Counted from the first letter of the stretch, positions 9,953-19,499 are shown. The stretch: DNA of 64,000 nucleotides from Deltaproteobacteria bacterium (GCA_029552245.1 JAKPDW010000005.1:145456-209455), one strand, 5' to 3'. Notes: generated by a model not told the origin, from the sequence alone. Translations and numbers: made by a program.

Positions 9953-10309
9953 CGAAATCCCCCCATCAGGCGGCCCGGGTCCGCCCGGCGCCGACGACCC
10001 ATCCCCTGTGACCTCTCCCGTCGTTTACCCCCCGTGCCCACCACCTCCGGGCACGAGGCCTCGCCCGTCCCGCGAGGGGCCGCGCGGCCCCTGGGAGACC
10101 CCGCTTCGTGCCCGGGGCCCCACGCGACCGGCGGAACCCGCCTGGCACCGGGTGCGGCCTGGACACCTTAAGGCGGCCTGAGGGTTAGCGTCGGGCAAGG
10201 CGGCCGGGCCCTTTCCTGCCCACGGGCCGACCCTGTGAATCCGCCGGTCCCCACGGACCCGCGGGGCTCGCCGCACACCCGGGCCGACCCCTGACCCTCA
10301 CCCACGCCC
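9953..10309. other. Gene-free spacer inside the lar cluster
   Basis: 357 bases of very GC-rich DNA separate larC from larB on the same strand. No plausible coding frame, T-rich terminator or clear promoter is visible. Such a long gap is odd within an otherwise overlapping biosynthetic set, so larB-larE may have their own promoter here. Confidence 0.4.
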
Positions 10310-11491
10310 CTAGGTGGGTTCGTCCCCTTTCCGGCCCGCGATGGCGAGCTCTACCTCCGCCCTGAGCTCCAAGACGCTTTTGCCTGTCCGGCTCGATATC
10401 CGCTCCAGGTCCCTGTGCTCGGGCTTGACACGAACGGTGCCGTCCGGCAGCACCGCCTCCTTGACGGAGATCTCCCCGAAGGGCGTGTCCACGCCGTAGA
10501 CCCGCCTCGGCAGCGCGAGGCGCTCGACCGCATGGTAGCGAACGCCGAGGGTCGACGTGTGCTTCACGAACGACTCGACGACCCGGGCCAGGACGCCCTC
10601 CGGGCAGATCGCCTGGATGGTGTAGCCCGGTCTCGAGCGCTTCATGGTCCTGTGCGTGAAGCCCGCATCCAGCGCGCCGGCCTCCATGATGCGCGCGAGG
10701 GCCGAGGACGCGTCCTCGGGGGTCATGTCGTCGATGTCCGCTTCCACCACGAAGACCCTCTCGCACCCGCAAGACCCCTCATCCTCGCAGAGCACCAGCC
10801 TGCACACGTTGGGCCAGTTCTCGAACCTCTTGGATCCGCACCCGTAGCCGGTTCCCGATACCCTGAGCACGGGCGGCCGCCGCAGGGGGCTTGCGAGCGC
10901 CGCGATCACCGCAGCGCCCGTGGGGGTGGCGATCTCAGACGGGGGCCCTTCGAACCTAACCGGGAAACCCTCCAGCAGCCTCATGGTCGCAGGGGCGGGC
11001 ACCGGCAGCCGCCCGTGGGACGAGTCCACCCAGCCCGACCCGAGCGGCACGGGCCTCGTGTAGAGCCTGCTCACGCCGAGCCGATCGAGGGCCACGGCGA
11101 TGCCCACGATGTCGAAGATGGAATCCAGGGCGCCGAGCTCGTGGAAGTGCACGTCTTCGGGTTCCACCCCGTGCACGGCGGCCTCGGCCCGGGCGAGGAC
11201 CTCGAAGATCCTGGCCGCCAGGTCCCGGGGGCCGGGCTCGAGCCTCGGCAGGATCACGTCGCGTATCCGGCGGTAGGGCCTCTGCTCGTCGTCCCGGTTC
11301 GCTTCGAACTCGACATGAAGGCAGCCGACGCCGCCCTCCTCTCGCCTCGTCACCTTGAGGCCGCACCTGCCGAGGCCGAGCGCGTCCAAGGACTCCTCGA
11401 CGAGCCCGGGAGGGCAGCCGAGGTGGATGAGCCCGGCCAGGATCATGTCGCCCGCGACGCCGCCTGCGGGATCCACGACGAGCACCTTCAT
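10310..11491 (-). CDS. larC: Nickel insertion protein LarC for the pincer cofactor
   Basis: 393 aa in one uninterrupted frame, while Lactobacillus plantarum needs a programmed frameshift to join LarC1 and LarC2. The start MKVLVVDPAGGVAGDM, EDVHFHELGALDSIFDIVG and EADIDDMTPE are family signatures; the His/Asp/Glu clusters are likely CTP, metal and substrate ligands. LarC uses CTP to insert nickel into the bis-thiocarboxylate. With larB and larE, the complete cofactor pathway is present. The racemase LarA, or another pincer-dependent enzyme, is not in this window. Confidence 0.93.
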   Translation of the reverse strand: MKVLVVDPAGGVAGDMILAGLIHLGCPPGLVEESLDALGLGRCGLKVTRREEGGVGCLHVEFEANRDDEQRPYRRIRDVILPRLEPGPRDLAARIFEVLARAEAAVHGVEPEDVHFHELGALDSIFDIVGIAVALDRLGVSRLYTRPVPLGSGWVDSSHGRLPVPAPATMRLLEGFPVRFEGPPSEIATPTGAAVIAALASPLRRPPVLRVSGTGYGCGSKRFENWPNVCRLVLCEDEGSCGCERVFVVEADIDDMTPEDASSALARIMEAGALDAGFTHRTMKRSRPGYTIQAICPEGVLARVVESFVKHTSTLGVRYHAVERLALPRRVYGVDTPFGEISVKEAVLPDGTVRVKPEHRDLERISSRTGKSVLELRAEVELAIAGRKGDEPT

Positions 11492-11716
11492 GGAGAGCCC
11501 CCTGTGGTCATGGTGTGAACCGGTCTGTCGTCATCCGAAACGTCTCCTGATCACTACCCTTTTTCGTCACCCGCGGCAAGAGAGTCTCGACAGGCCGCGC
11601 CATCCCCGATGACACCTCGGCCTGATGTTGGGTGTTGCGCCGTCTTCGTTCAGGGTGCATGATGGGGAGGGGAGTACCCAGGCAAGACTATGCATTCCAT
11701 GAAAGGGGGGTGTGGC

Positions 11717-12277
11717 GTGGAACTCCAGGATGCCATCGAGAGGCGCAGGAGCGTACGAAAGTTCACCGACGAGCCCATAACCGACGAGGAGATACGGCGG
11801 CTCCTCGAGGCGGCCAGGCACGCCCAGTCGTGGGCGAACACCCAGGTCTGGGAGTTCGTGGTGGTGAGGGACAGGCAGAGCATCGAGAAGATCGTCTCGA
11901 CGTACGCGCAGGGCAACCCGGCGACGAAGTGCTCCCTCGCCGCCTCGGCCCTTGTGGTCGCCTGCGCGAAGACAGGGGTGTCGGGTTGCTACGGCGGCAA
12001 GGACGTGACCAAGTTCTCGAACTGGTTCATGTTCGACCTGGGCGTGGCGGTCCAGAACTTCTGCCTGAAGGCCTGCGAGCTCGGGATCGGCACCGTGGTC
12101 GTGGGGCTCCTCGACCACGACGCGTGTAAGGAGGTCGTGGGGCTGCCGGAGGGCTACGAAGTGGTCGCCGTGCTGCCCCTGGGCAGGCCGGCCACGGAGC
12201 CGAAGGCGGGCCCGCGCAGGAAGGATCTCGGCGAGTTCGTGCACCTGGACCGCTTCGGGACCCCGTTTCCAGGGTAG
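11717..12277 (+). CDS. Nitroreductase-family flavoprotein
   Basis: 186 aa. It opens with the family pattern ELQDAIERRRSVRKFTDEPI (FMN-phosphate-binding Arg-Arg-Ser) and has DLGVAVQNFCLKACELGIGT and VVAVLPLGRP later. These are NAD(P)H-dependent FMN reductases acting on nitro compounds, quinones or enoates. I prefer the GTG at 11717 because it gives the canonical N-terminus and follows AAGGGGGG; in-frame ATGs at 11690 and 11699 are alternatives. It is 6 bases upstream of an enoyl-CoA hydratase gene, so a role in acyl-CoA or aromatic metabolism is possible. Confidence 0.82.
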   Translation: MELQDAIERRRSVRKFTDEPITDEEIRRLLEAARHAQSWANTQVWEFVVVRDRQSIEKIVSTYAQGNPATKCSLAASALVVACAKTGVSGCYGGKDVTKFSNWFMFDLGVAVQNFCLKACELGIGTVVVGLLDHDACKEVVGLPEGYEVVAVLPLGRPATEPKAGPRRKDLGEFVHLDRFGTPFPG

Positions 12278-12283
12278 GGCGCC

Positions 12284-13102
12284 GTGGACAGGGGGTACGG
12301 GGTCAGGCTCGAGAGGCAAGGGCCCGTGGCCGTGGTCACGTTCGACAGGCCGGAGCGGAAGAATGCCTTCGACGAGCACATGTGGGGGTGCCTGGAGGCC
12401 GCCGTTGCAGACATCAGGCAAAGGCCGCCGCGCGCGGTGGTCGTCACGGGCGCAGGCGGGAGGGCCTTCAGCGCCGGCTTCGACGTCAACCCCGACAATC
12501 CCATGGTGGAAAGGCTCGCGCGCGCCGTCGAGAGGCACGACCGCGGCCCTGCATGGGAGCTCATCACGAGGATCCGCGGCGCGGTCGACTCCCTCGTGTC
12601 CATCGAGGTGCCCGTCATCGCGGCGATCAACGGCCTCGCCTACGGGGGCGGGGCCGAGATCGCGTGCAGGTGCGACCTCCGGGTCATGGACCCCTCAGGC
12701 GTCATCTGCTTCTCGGAGACGAGGCTCGGCCTCATGCCTGACCACGGCGGCGTGGTCGGGCTCGCAAGGCTCGTCGGGGCGTCCCGGGCCGCTGACCTGA
12801 TCCTCACCGCGAGGGAAGTCGGCGCCGAGGAGGCGCTGTCCATGGGGCTGGTCAACCGCGTGAGCGCGCCCGGCAAGGCCCTGGACGAGGCCATGGACCT
12901 CGCTTGCGCCATCGCGTCCAATGGCCCGCGCGCAGTACGGAGCGCCCTGTCCGTCATACGGCGGGTGGCGGATTTGGACGCACTCTCCGCGCTCGAGCTC
13001 GAGACCGAGACCGCGGTTGACCTCATCGCCTCCGGCGAGTGCATCCACGGCATCACCGCCTTCCTGTCCAAGCAGAAGGCGGTGTTTCCCGACCCGGCCT
13101 GA
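12284..13102 (+). CDS. Enoyl-CoA hydratase/isomerase (crotonase) family protein
   Basis: 272 aa, GTG start. The CoA/oxyanion-hole segment GAGGRAFSAGFDV and INGLAYGGGAEIACRCDLRV are present. Both catalytic glutamates of true hydratases have counterparts: Glu in GGGAEIA and Glu in FSETRLGLMP, although the usual Pro before the second is Ser. Hydration of a trans-2-enoyl-CoA is therefore likely, but other crotonase activities cannot be excluded. It follows the nitroreductase at once, and its end faces the hybrid kinase gene 17 bases away. Confidence 0.85.
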   Translation: MDRGYGVRLERQGPVAVVTFDRPERKNAFDEHMWGCLEAAVADIRQRPPRAVVVTGAGGRAFSAGFDVNPDNPMVERLARAVERHDRGPAWELITRIRGAVDSLVSIEVPVIAAINGLAYGGGAEIACRCDLRVMDPSGVICFSETRLGLMPDHGGVVGLARLVGASRAADLILTAREVGAEEALSMGLVNRVSAPGKALDEAMDLACAIASNGPRAVRSALSVIRRVADLDALSALELETETAVDLIASGECIHGITAFLSKQKAVFPDPA

Positions 13103-13119
13103 GACCGGGGGCCGCCCCA

Positions 13120-15687
13120 CTATCCAGCGGTGAGGCGGGGTGCACCCATCGCGCTCATGACCACCCGGGCGAGATCGAGCCTCTTGAAGGGCTTGAGGAG
13201 GAAGGCGCGGACGCCCAGGGCCTCGGCCTCCGTCTCGAGCAAACCGTCGTGGGTGCCGGAACAGAGGATGACGGGCATACCGGGCCTGATCTTCAGCACC
13301 TCGCGGGCGAGGTCAACGCCCGTCATCACGGGCATGGCGACGTCGGTTACCACGAGGTCGTAGCCGGTCGGGTCTTTCCCGAAGAGATCGAGGGCCTCGA
13401 TGCCGCTCGAGACAGACGTCACCTGGTACCCGAGGCCCGAGAGCATCTCGTGCGCAATGACGGCGATGGACTGCTCGTCGTCCACGAAGAGGATGCGGCC
13501 GGAGCCCCTGGGGCTCTCCTCCTCGCTTTCGGCCTGCACCCCCTCGCCCTCGCCCTCGAAGGCTGGGAACAAGAGGTCGAACCTCGTGCCCGATCCCACG
13601 ACGCTGTTGACCTCCACGAAACCGCCGTGCTCCTCCACGAGGGTCTTCACCATGAACAGGCCGAGGCCTGTTCCGCCCCTGTCGTGCCTGGTGGAGAAGA
13701 AGGGCTTGAAGATGTCAGGGAGGATCTCCGGGGCTATCCCGCACCCAGTGTCCGAAACCGAGACCTTCACGTACGTCCGGGGTGCGGCAGCTGTGCCTTG
13801 TACCCCGGCGGGGGCCTGGGTGTCTTCGACGTCTATGGTGATCCTGCCCGGGCGTGAGCCGATGGCCGCCGCCGCGTTGACCACGAGGTTGAGGACCATC
13901 TGGTGGAGCCTCGCAGGGTCCGACAGGATCCGGGTGGTGCTTCGGGCGTTCAACGCGATCTCGATGTTCGCGTGCACACAGGACCGCATGAGCCTCATGG
14001 TTTCCCTGATGACCTCTGCAGGGCGGAGCGCTGTCGGCTTCTCGGGCGTCAGCCTGCTCAGGTTGAGGAGACCCCTGACGAGGTCCCTCGCCTTCATGGA
14101 GGCGTCCAGGATGGCGGCCAGGTCCTTGGACCCGGCCGCGTCGGATCCTGCCTTCTCGAGCATGAGCTCGGCATACCCCACGATGGCGGACAGGATGTTG
14201 TTGAAGTCGTGGGCTATGCCTGCGGCCATCGAGCCAAGGACCTCCATCTTCTGAGAGGCGAGAAGCTGGCTCTCGATCTCCTTGCGCCTGCCGATGTCCC
14301 TGGCCACGCCGAGAACCCCTTCCACGACCCCCTCCTTCACCAGGGGTGCGGCGCTGATCTCGATGAAGGACTTGCCACCGCCGGGGAGACTGATGACGAG
14401 TTCCCTGTTCCTCACCGTGGCGCCCGAGCAGACCTCGTCGAACGCCCGAACGGCATCCAAAGCGTCGTCCCCATCGAAGAAGTCGGTGAACCTCATGCCC
14501 GTAAGCTCCGTCACGGGCCGACCGAACAAGCGCCCCGCGGCCGGGGAGAGGTACTCGACGAGCCCTTCCCTGGCGAGAAGGAAGATCGTGTCCGGGTTCG
14601 TCTCGGCCATGATCCTGAAGCGCTCCTCGCTGCGCGCGAGGAGTGTCTCCGCTGCCAGCCGCTCGCGCTCGTTGCGCAGGGACACGACGTGCACGGCCAT
14701 GTCCTCGGCGAGCCCCGAGAGCAAAGACACGTCCTCCTCGTCGAGGGCCGCCTGTTCCGGCACATACAGGAGCATGACGCCGATCGGTCTGCCCTGGACA
14801 ACGAGGGGGACGGCCATCTCGCCGACGTAGCCGAACTTCACCGAGTTGAGAGAGACGTCCCTGCACAGGCCGTCCCACGGCGGCGTCCTGACCGCTATCT
14901 TCCCGCTCCTCATGCACTCCGCTATCGGGCACGCCTCGTAGCCTTGGCCCAGGCACGCCTGTGGCACCCTGAACTCAACGCCCGGCAACCGGCACCAGGA
15001 GGCTTCCGGGTGAACGAGCCCGTCCGGGCCCACCATCCCGATCCAGCACACGGAGAACCCGCCCGAGTCCACGACCACCCGGGCTATGGACGAGAAGAGG
15101 TCCTGCTCCTCTCGGGAGTGCATGAGGGCGCTCATGCACTCCTTGATCATCCTCAAGGAGCGGTTCTTCCGTTGGACCTCCAGGAGGATGGCGTTGCGCC
15201 TGCCCCTCTCCTCCTCGAGCTCCTGCATCTTCCCTTCCAGCTTTCTCACGAGCCTTTCGTTGTAGAGCTCGAGGACGCCTCCATCCACCTCGCCGGGGCT
15301 GGTCGGGGCAGGACCGGACCGCCCCGCCGAGAGCAACCCCTCGAGTTTCGCAACGAGCTCGTTCGGGGACAAGGGCTTGCGGAGGAACAGGTCGGCCCCG
15401 AGGCTGTACGCCAGGGCCTCATCCCTCTCGTCCGTGTAGGTCCCGGTGTAGAAGACGAACAAGATATCCCGGAACCTCTCGTCGGCCCTGCACCTCCTGC
15501 ACAGGGTGTACCCGTCCATGACCGGCATGAGGATGTCGGAGATCACCAGGTCGAAGCCCGCCCTCTCCATCTTTTCCAGGGCATCCAGCCCGTTGACCGC
15601 CGCGGTCACTTCGTGTCCGGATGCCTTCAGGATCGTCTCGAGAAGGTAGCGCGAGTACTCCTGGTCATCTACGATCAGTATCCTCAT
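13120..15687 (-). CDS. Hybrid histidine kinase: REC-GAF-PAS-HisKA-HATPase-REC
   Basis: 855 aa. Order: receiver (1-120, phospho-Asp51 in SDILMPVMDG), a coiled coil (about 140-185), a GAF-like domain (about 190-335, FSVCWIGMVGPDGLVHPEA), PAS (about 355-470), HisKA with His493 in AGIAHDFNN, HATPase with DTGCGI and RGGTGLGL, and a second receiver (about 738-855, LVVTDVAMPVMTG). No membrane helix, so it is cytoplasmic. The ATG at 15687 follows AGGAGA. A kinase with receivers at both ends can act as a phosphorelay hub. No output domain is attached; the target is unknown. Confidence 0.9.
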   Translation of the reverse strand: MRILIVDDQEYSRYLLETILKASGHEVTAAVNGLDALEKMERAGFDLVISDILMPVMDGYTLCRRCRADERFRDILFVFYTGTYTDERDEALAYSLGADLFLRKPLSPNELVAKLEGLLSAGRSGPAPTSPGEVDGGVLELYNERLVRKLEGKMQELEEERGRRNAILLEVQRKNRSLRMIKECMSALMHSREEQDLFSSIARVVVDSGGFSVCWIGMVGPDGLVHPEASWCRLPGVEFRVPQACLGQGYEACPIAECMRSGKIAVRTPPWDGLCRDVSLNSVKFGYVGEMAVPLVVQGRPIGVMLLYVPEQAALDEEDVSLLSGLAEDMAVHVVSLRNERERLAAETLLARSEERFRIMAETNPDTIFLLAREGLVEYLSPAAGRLFGRPVTELTGMRFTDFFDGDDALDAVRAFDEVCSGATVRNRELVISLPGGGKSFIEISAAPLVKEGVVEGVLGVARDIGRRKEIESQLLASQKMEVLGSMAAGIAHDFNNILSAIVGYAELMLEKAGSDAAGSKDLAAILDASMKARDLVRGLLNLSRLTPEKPTALRPAEVIRETMRLMRSCVHANIEIALNARSTTRILSDPARLHQMVLNLVVNAAAAIGSRPGRITIDVEDTQAPAGVQGTAAAPRTYVKVSVSDTGCGIAPEILPDIFKPFFSTRHDRGGTGLGLFMVKTLVEEHGGFVEVNSVVGSGTRFDLLFPAFEGEGEGVQAESEEESPRGSGRILFVDDEQSIAVIAHEMLSGLGYQVTSVSSGIEALDLFGKDPTGYDLVVTDVAMPVMTGVDLAREVLKIRPGMPVILCSGTHDGLLETEAEALGVRAFLLKPFKRLDLARVVMSAMGAPRLTAG

Positions 15688-15861
15688 CGTTCTTCTCCTG
15701 CGCGGCCTTTCCCTCCAACCCGTTCTGTGTACCGAGAAGGCCCTTCGCGACCTCCAGCGGCATCGTCCGTTCCGTACACCCTGCATACACTCCCGTTTGC
15801 GCCCGGTACACGAGAGGCCCCATGGGCCTTTCCGCGCAGGCGCGGCACCCTGCGACGCGCC

Positions 15862-17022
15862 CTACCCGGCACGACCCGCGGGAAGCATCACCTTGAACGT
15901 GCTCCCCTGCCCGTACGTGCTCTCCGCGCATATGTCCCCGCCCAGGTGATTGACGATCTTCTTCGAGAGGTACAACCCTATGCCCGCCCCCTCGCGGGGC
16001 TTGTCCTGGTCCGGCTCGATCCTGCAAAACGGCGCGAAGAGGTCCTCCATGCGTTCCGCCGGGATCCCCCGACCCGTGTCCCTGACCTCTATGACGAGGA
16101 CGCCCCGCTCTCTTGCGGCATCGATGCTCACCACCCCCCTCTCTGTGAACTTGACGGCGTTCCCCACGATGTTCACGAGGACCTGCTTGAGGAGCTTCCT
16201 GTCGGTGAGGGTCCCGAGGGGTCCCCTCGTGCGGACCTCCACACGAACACCCTTGGACGACGCCATGGCCTCCATCATCCCGGCCACTTCCCTCACGAGC
16301 CCTTCCACGTCCACGTCCTCCGGGTGCATGTCGACCCAGCCGGACTCTATCCTCCCCACGTCGATGAGCCCATCGATGAGGGATTTCAGGTGCCGGGCGC
16401 TGTCCATCACGATGCCCAGCTGTTTTTGCTGCTCCTTGGTGATCTCCCCCGAGATCCCCTGGAGCATGACGCCCGTGAAGCCGATGATCGCGTTCAGCGG
16501 TGTCCTCAACTCGTGGCTCATGGCGGCTATGAACATGTTCTTCAGCCTGTCGAGCTCCATGAGGCGGTCGTTGGAGGCCCTGAGCTCCGCTGTCCTCTCC
16601 TCCACCATGCGCTCGAGCTCGGCCTTGGCCTCGCTCATGATCCGCCCCGCGATCTCGTGTTCGCGCACCTCGATCGAGAGCCTCCTCGCCCTGAGGAGGA
16701 TCTCCACGCGGGCGCAGAGCTCGATCTTCATGATCGGCGCGGTGACCAAGTCGTCGACCACCTCCCACAGGTGGCTGCTGATGAGGGTTACGTCCTTTCT
16801 GGAGACCACCGCCATGAAGGGGAGGAAGAAGTCTTCGCTATGCCTGCGCTCCACGATGAGCCCCCTCTTCATGCTGAGGACCCTTGCGTCGACGATCCCG
16901 AGGTCGAAGCTTTTCCCGAGATCATCGTCCTCGACGCCGATCACCTCGTGGTTGTGCGCCAGGCAAGCCGCGATGAGGTCCCTGTTCGGACCGTGCGGTA
17001 CCATGAGGAGAATCTTCGCCAT
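15862..17022 (-). CDS. Histidine kinase with degenerate N-terminal receiver-like domain
   Basis: 386 aa. Residues 1-115 have a receiver-like alternation (KILLMVPHGPNRD, LGIVDARVL) but lack the usual acidic pair, so this is probably a pseudo-receiver. A coiled coil follows, then HisKA with His170 in MSHELRTPLNAII, and HATPase with NIVGNAVKFT, DTGRGIP and GAGIGLYLSKKIV. Cytoplasmic. The chosen ATG (17022) fits the receiver-like N-terminus but has only GAGGA very close to it; an upstream ATG at 17064 is possible. It is upstream of and codirectional with the hybrid kinase, separated by 174 bases. Confidence 0.85.
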   Translation of the reverse strand: MAKILLMVPHGPNRDLIAACLAHNHEVIGVEDDDLGKSFDLGIVDARVLSMKRGLIVERRHSEDFFLPFMAVVSRKDVTLISSHLWEVVDDLVTAPIMKIELCARVEILLRARRLSIEVREHEIAGRIMSEAKAELERMVEERTAELRASNDRLMELDRLKNMFIAAMSHELRTPLNAIIGFTGVMLQGISGEITKEQQKQLGIVMDSARHLKSLIDGLIDVGRIESGWVDMHPEDVDVEGLVREVAGMMEAMASSKGVRVEVRTRGPLGTLTDRKLLKQVLVNIVGNAVKFTERGVVSIDAARERGVLVIEVRDTGRGIPAERMEDLFAPFCRIEPDQDKPREGAGIGLYLSKKIVNHLGGDICAESTYGQGSTFKVMLPAGRAG

Positions 17023-17679
17023 GTCCTCACACACCCCGCCGCCCGCGTTCTTCCTCCCACCCATGCCGTCCGGGCGGCCGTGCATATCCACGGCAGCCGA
17101 GAGCGCCGCGGCGGCCACGCCCTCACACGGTTTGTCGGCCCCTGCTCACGGCCCTGCCGGAGCCCGGCTATCCCATCATACCGGGACTTGTACCTGGGAG
17201 AGGCTTCGCCACGCCTCCGGGGATCCCGCCTTGCCTCCCGCTTCCCCGAAAAGCAGCCCTTGATCCTTAACCCTGCCGAGGGTTTTAGCCAATTCAAAAT
17301 CAACAAAATAACCACCCATCCTGGATTGTCAAGGGCCATCACTCCTTTTGTGTCAAGACTCGTTAGAAATGTCCCCCTTGTTCAACTCGTCGAAAATGAC
17401 CCCTGCCCGTATGTCCACCTGAGCACCGTTCAGTAAACACTCGAGGGGGTGGCCTCATCCCTGTTTTCTAAGAAAGATATCCGGCAGATGGGAGCGTATT
17501 CCGTCGCGATGGGCCGGGCCCTATCCTTGGGGTTGGGCCCGGCACCGACCACCAGGGGGTTTCCGGAGGACTGTCTCCTCGAGAGACATGATCACTGGGC
17601 CGTGCTGACGCCTCTCCTTACGGCTCGGTCCGACCCGGCGCAGGGGGCCCCCTTACCCGAGGTGAGCACCCCCTCGCAC
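17023..17679. other. Gene-free stretch with a lower-GC core
   Basis: No protein-like frame. The part from about 17280 to 17430 is noticeably richer in A/T than the surroundings and contains the IS21-like terminal sequence described separately. It divides the kinase pair from the KaiC-receiver pair. Confidence 0.45.
17351..17407. mobile_element. Possible remnant of an IS21-family element end
   Basis: The stretch begins TGTCAAG and contains GTTAGAAATGTCCCCC and GAAAATGACCCC spaced about 21 bases apart. As remembered, IS21-family termini carry repeated AGAAATGTCC / GAAAATGACCC blocks that bind the IstA transposase. No istA or istB coding sequence is attached, so if real this is a solitary relic. 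Similarity is from memory of the family and not checked by search. Confidence 0.3.
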
Positions 17680-18060
17680 TCACTCCCGGAGCAGGCCTCG
17701 AACGAGCGTCATCACCTCCCTCACCGAAAGGGGCTTCACCAGGACGCCGCGTGCGCCGTGGGCGAGGCTTTCCTGCTGGATTGCCTGGCTTCGCCTGGGC
17801 GAGATCACCAGCAGCATGACGCCCCGGGCCCGCAAGGACTCGCAGCGCTCCCAGATGTCGCGCCCGAATCCGGCTATGTCGACCAAGGCCAGGCCGATCT
17901 CCTCCGGCACGGAAAGCGCCCGGTCCAGTTCCTCCATGCAGGCGGCGGTGAGGACCCGCCAGCCATCCGCTTCCAGGCTCCGGCCCAGCAATTCCAGGTT
18001 GCGGCGGTTGCCGCCCGCCACCAGGATCGCGGGGCTTGGTCTTGGGGGCCCGTCCCTCAT
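17680..18060 (-). CDS. Stand-alone atypical receiver domain protein
   Basis: 126 aa, single receiver fold: AILVAGGNRRN as strand 1, LALVDIAGFG with Asp61 at the phosphorylation position, MLLVISPRR, and VLVKPLS with the conserved Lys. The acidic pair normally following strand 1 is replaced by Gly-Gly-Asn, so magnesium binding and phosphorylation are doubtful. Its ATG overlaps the stop of the KaiC-like gene (ATGA), so the two are coupled and probably partners. Confidence 0.8.
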   Translation of the reverse strand: MRDGPPRPSPAILVAGGNRRNLELLGRSLEADGWRVLTAACMEELDRALSVPEEIGLALVDIAGFGRDIWERCESLRARGVMLLVISPRRSQAIQQESLAHGARGVLVKPLSVREVMTLVRGLLRE

Positions 18061-19499
18061 CCAGGAGGCCTCGTCCACTCGGGCGTTCCCGTGAGGATGC
18101 CGCGCAGCCCCACGAGCGGCTTGCCCACCTTGAGGCCGTATCGGGTGATCTGGAACTCGCGCAGCGTCCTTTCGAAGTCGCTCAGCCGCTTTTTCAGGAC
18201 GCCTATGGCCTTGTGCAGCTCGCCCTGCATCTCCAGGTAGCGTAAAAAGACGATGTTGTCCGCCAGGTAGCTGATGCCCACCTCGGTTGCGCGGAACTCG
18301 CCGGTGATGTGTTCCACCTCGTTGACCAGCAGCACCGTCACGCCCATGTTCTTCAGGTACGTGCACAGGGCGTGCAGGTGGCCGGTCATGTCCTCGCCGC
18401 GCAGGGAGAGACGGTATCCGGAGACGCTGTCGAGCATCACGATCCGGGAACCCTTTCCCTCCACCTCCCTGCGAACCGCGCATGCGAACTCCTCAGGGCT
18501 ATAGCGCAGCGGCTCTATCTTCTCCACGGCGAGGGTGCCGCGCTCCACCATGATGTAGGCAGGGATGTTGACCGCCTCGCAGCGGGCAAGCAGCAGTTCC
18601 ACCTCTTCCTCGAAGGTATACATCACCGATCGCTCGCCCCTGCCTGCAGCCTCCTTCATGAACGCCATGCCCAGCGTGCTCTTGCCCACGCCGCTGGGGC
18701 CGGTGAGGAGGGTCACCGTACCGCGCTCCAAACCGCCGTGAAGGAGTTCATCCAGCTCAGGGATTCCCGAGGGGATGGTCTCGCGGGCGAACTCCTTCCG
18801 GTAGGCCTCCGGCACCAGCCTGGGAAAGACCTCCATCCCCCTGCCGCCAAGCACCATGGCGTGGCGGCCGCCCAGGAAAGAGGACCCCCTGAACTTGCTC
18901 ACGCTGAGACTGCGGCCCTCGGGCGCGTCATTCAGCCGGATAACCCCGTCGCAGACGAACTGGAGGTCATCATCCGGCGCCTCCGAGCTGCTTTCCGACG
19001 CGAAGAGAACCGTGGCGTTTCTCTCCACTAGGAAACGCAGGAAGGAGAGCACCTGCTTGCGGTACTGGAACGGGTCGGCAGCCAGGTAGCGGAACTGGGT
19101 CATGGAGTCGATGAACACCCGGGAGGGCTTCAGGTTCTCCACCTCCTCCACGATCCGCCTGGTGATGGGCTCCCGTTCGACCTCCGCGGGAGAAAAGATG
19201 TCGTAGGTCTCCACCTCGGCAAAGAACGCCGGCGTGGGGCTCAGGTCCAGGAAACTCACCCCGCCCAGGTCGAGCCCCTGTCGTTCGGCGTTCCTGCGGA
19301 CCGAAGACTCCGGCTCGCCAAGGCTGATAAAGAGCGCCTTGTCGCCTTTTGCCTTCCCTGACACCAAGAAGTGCAGCCCCAACGTGGTCTTGCCCGTGCC
19401 GGGCCCGCCGCGGACCAGATAGGTCCTCCCCGGGATGAGCCCGCCGTCGAGGATCTCGTCAAGCCCCGAGATGCCGGTTGAAACACGATCGTTCTCCAT
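18057..19499 (-). CDS. KaiC-like double-domain RecA ATPase
   Basis: 480 aa with two KaiC/RadA-type RecA domains. Domain 1 has STGISGLDEILDGGL and Walker A GGPGTGKTT (31-39); domain 2 has GIPELDELLHGGL and GPSGVGKST (267-275). The second domain carries FEEEVE for the catalytic glutamates, but I do not see the adjacent Ser-Thr autophosphorylation pair of cyanobacterial KaiC. Such proteins outside cyanobacteria act in signal transduction, often with kinases or receivers. Codon choice is more mixed (more CGC Arg, CTT, GTT, TTG) than in neighbours, which mainly use AGG and CTC, hinting at a different origin. Confidence 0.85.
   Translation of the reverse strand: MENDRVSTGISGLDEILDGGLIPGRTYLVRGGPGTGKTTLGLHFLVSGKAKGDKALFISLGEPESSVRRNAERQGLDLGGVSFLDLSPTPAFFAEVETYDIFSPAEVEREPITRRIVEEVENLKPSRVFIDSMTQFRYLAADPFQYRKQVLSFLRFLVERNATVLFASESSSEAPDDDLQFVCDGVIRLNDAPEGRSLSVSKFRGSSFLGGRHAMVLGGRGMEVFPRLVPEAYRKEFARETIPSGIPELDELLHGGLERGTVTLLTGPSGVGKSTLGMAFMKEAAGRGERSVMYTFEEEVELLLARCEAVNIPAYIMVERGTLAVEKIEPLRYSPEEFACAVRREVEGKGSRIVMLDSVSGYRLSLRGEDMTGHLHALCTYLKNMGVTVLLVNEVEHITGEFRATEVGISYLADNIVFLRYLEMQGELHKAIGVLKKRLSDFERTLREFQITRYGLKVGKPLVGLRGILTGTPEWTRPPG

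Noticed and set aside
13903..17436. Very long open frame (about 1,177 codons) on the plus strand opposite the two kinases
   Set aside because: It is antisense to two histidine kinases with complete motifs; the translation is His/Arg/Pro/Leu-rich without any domain. Long antisense frames are expected at this GC content.
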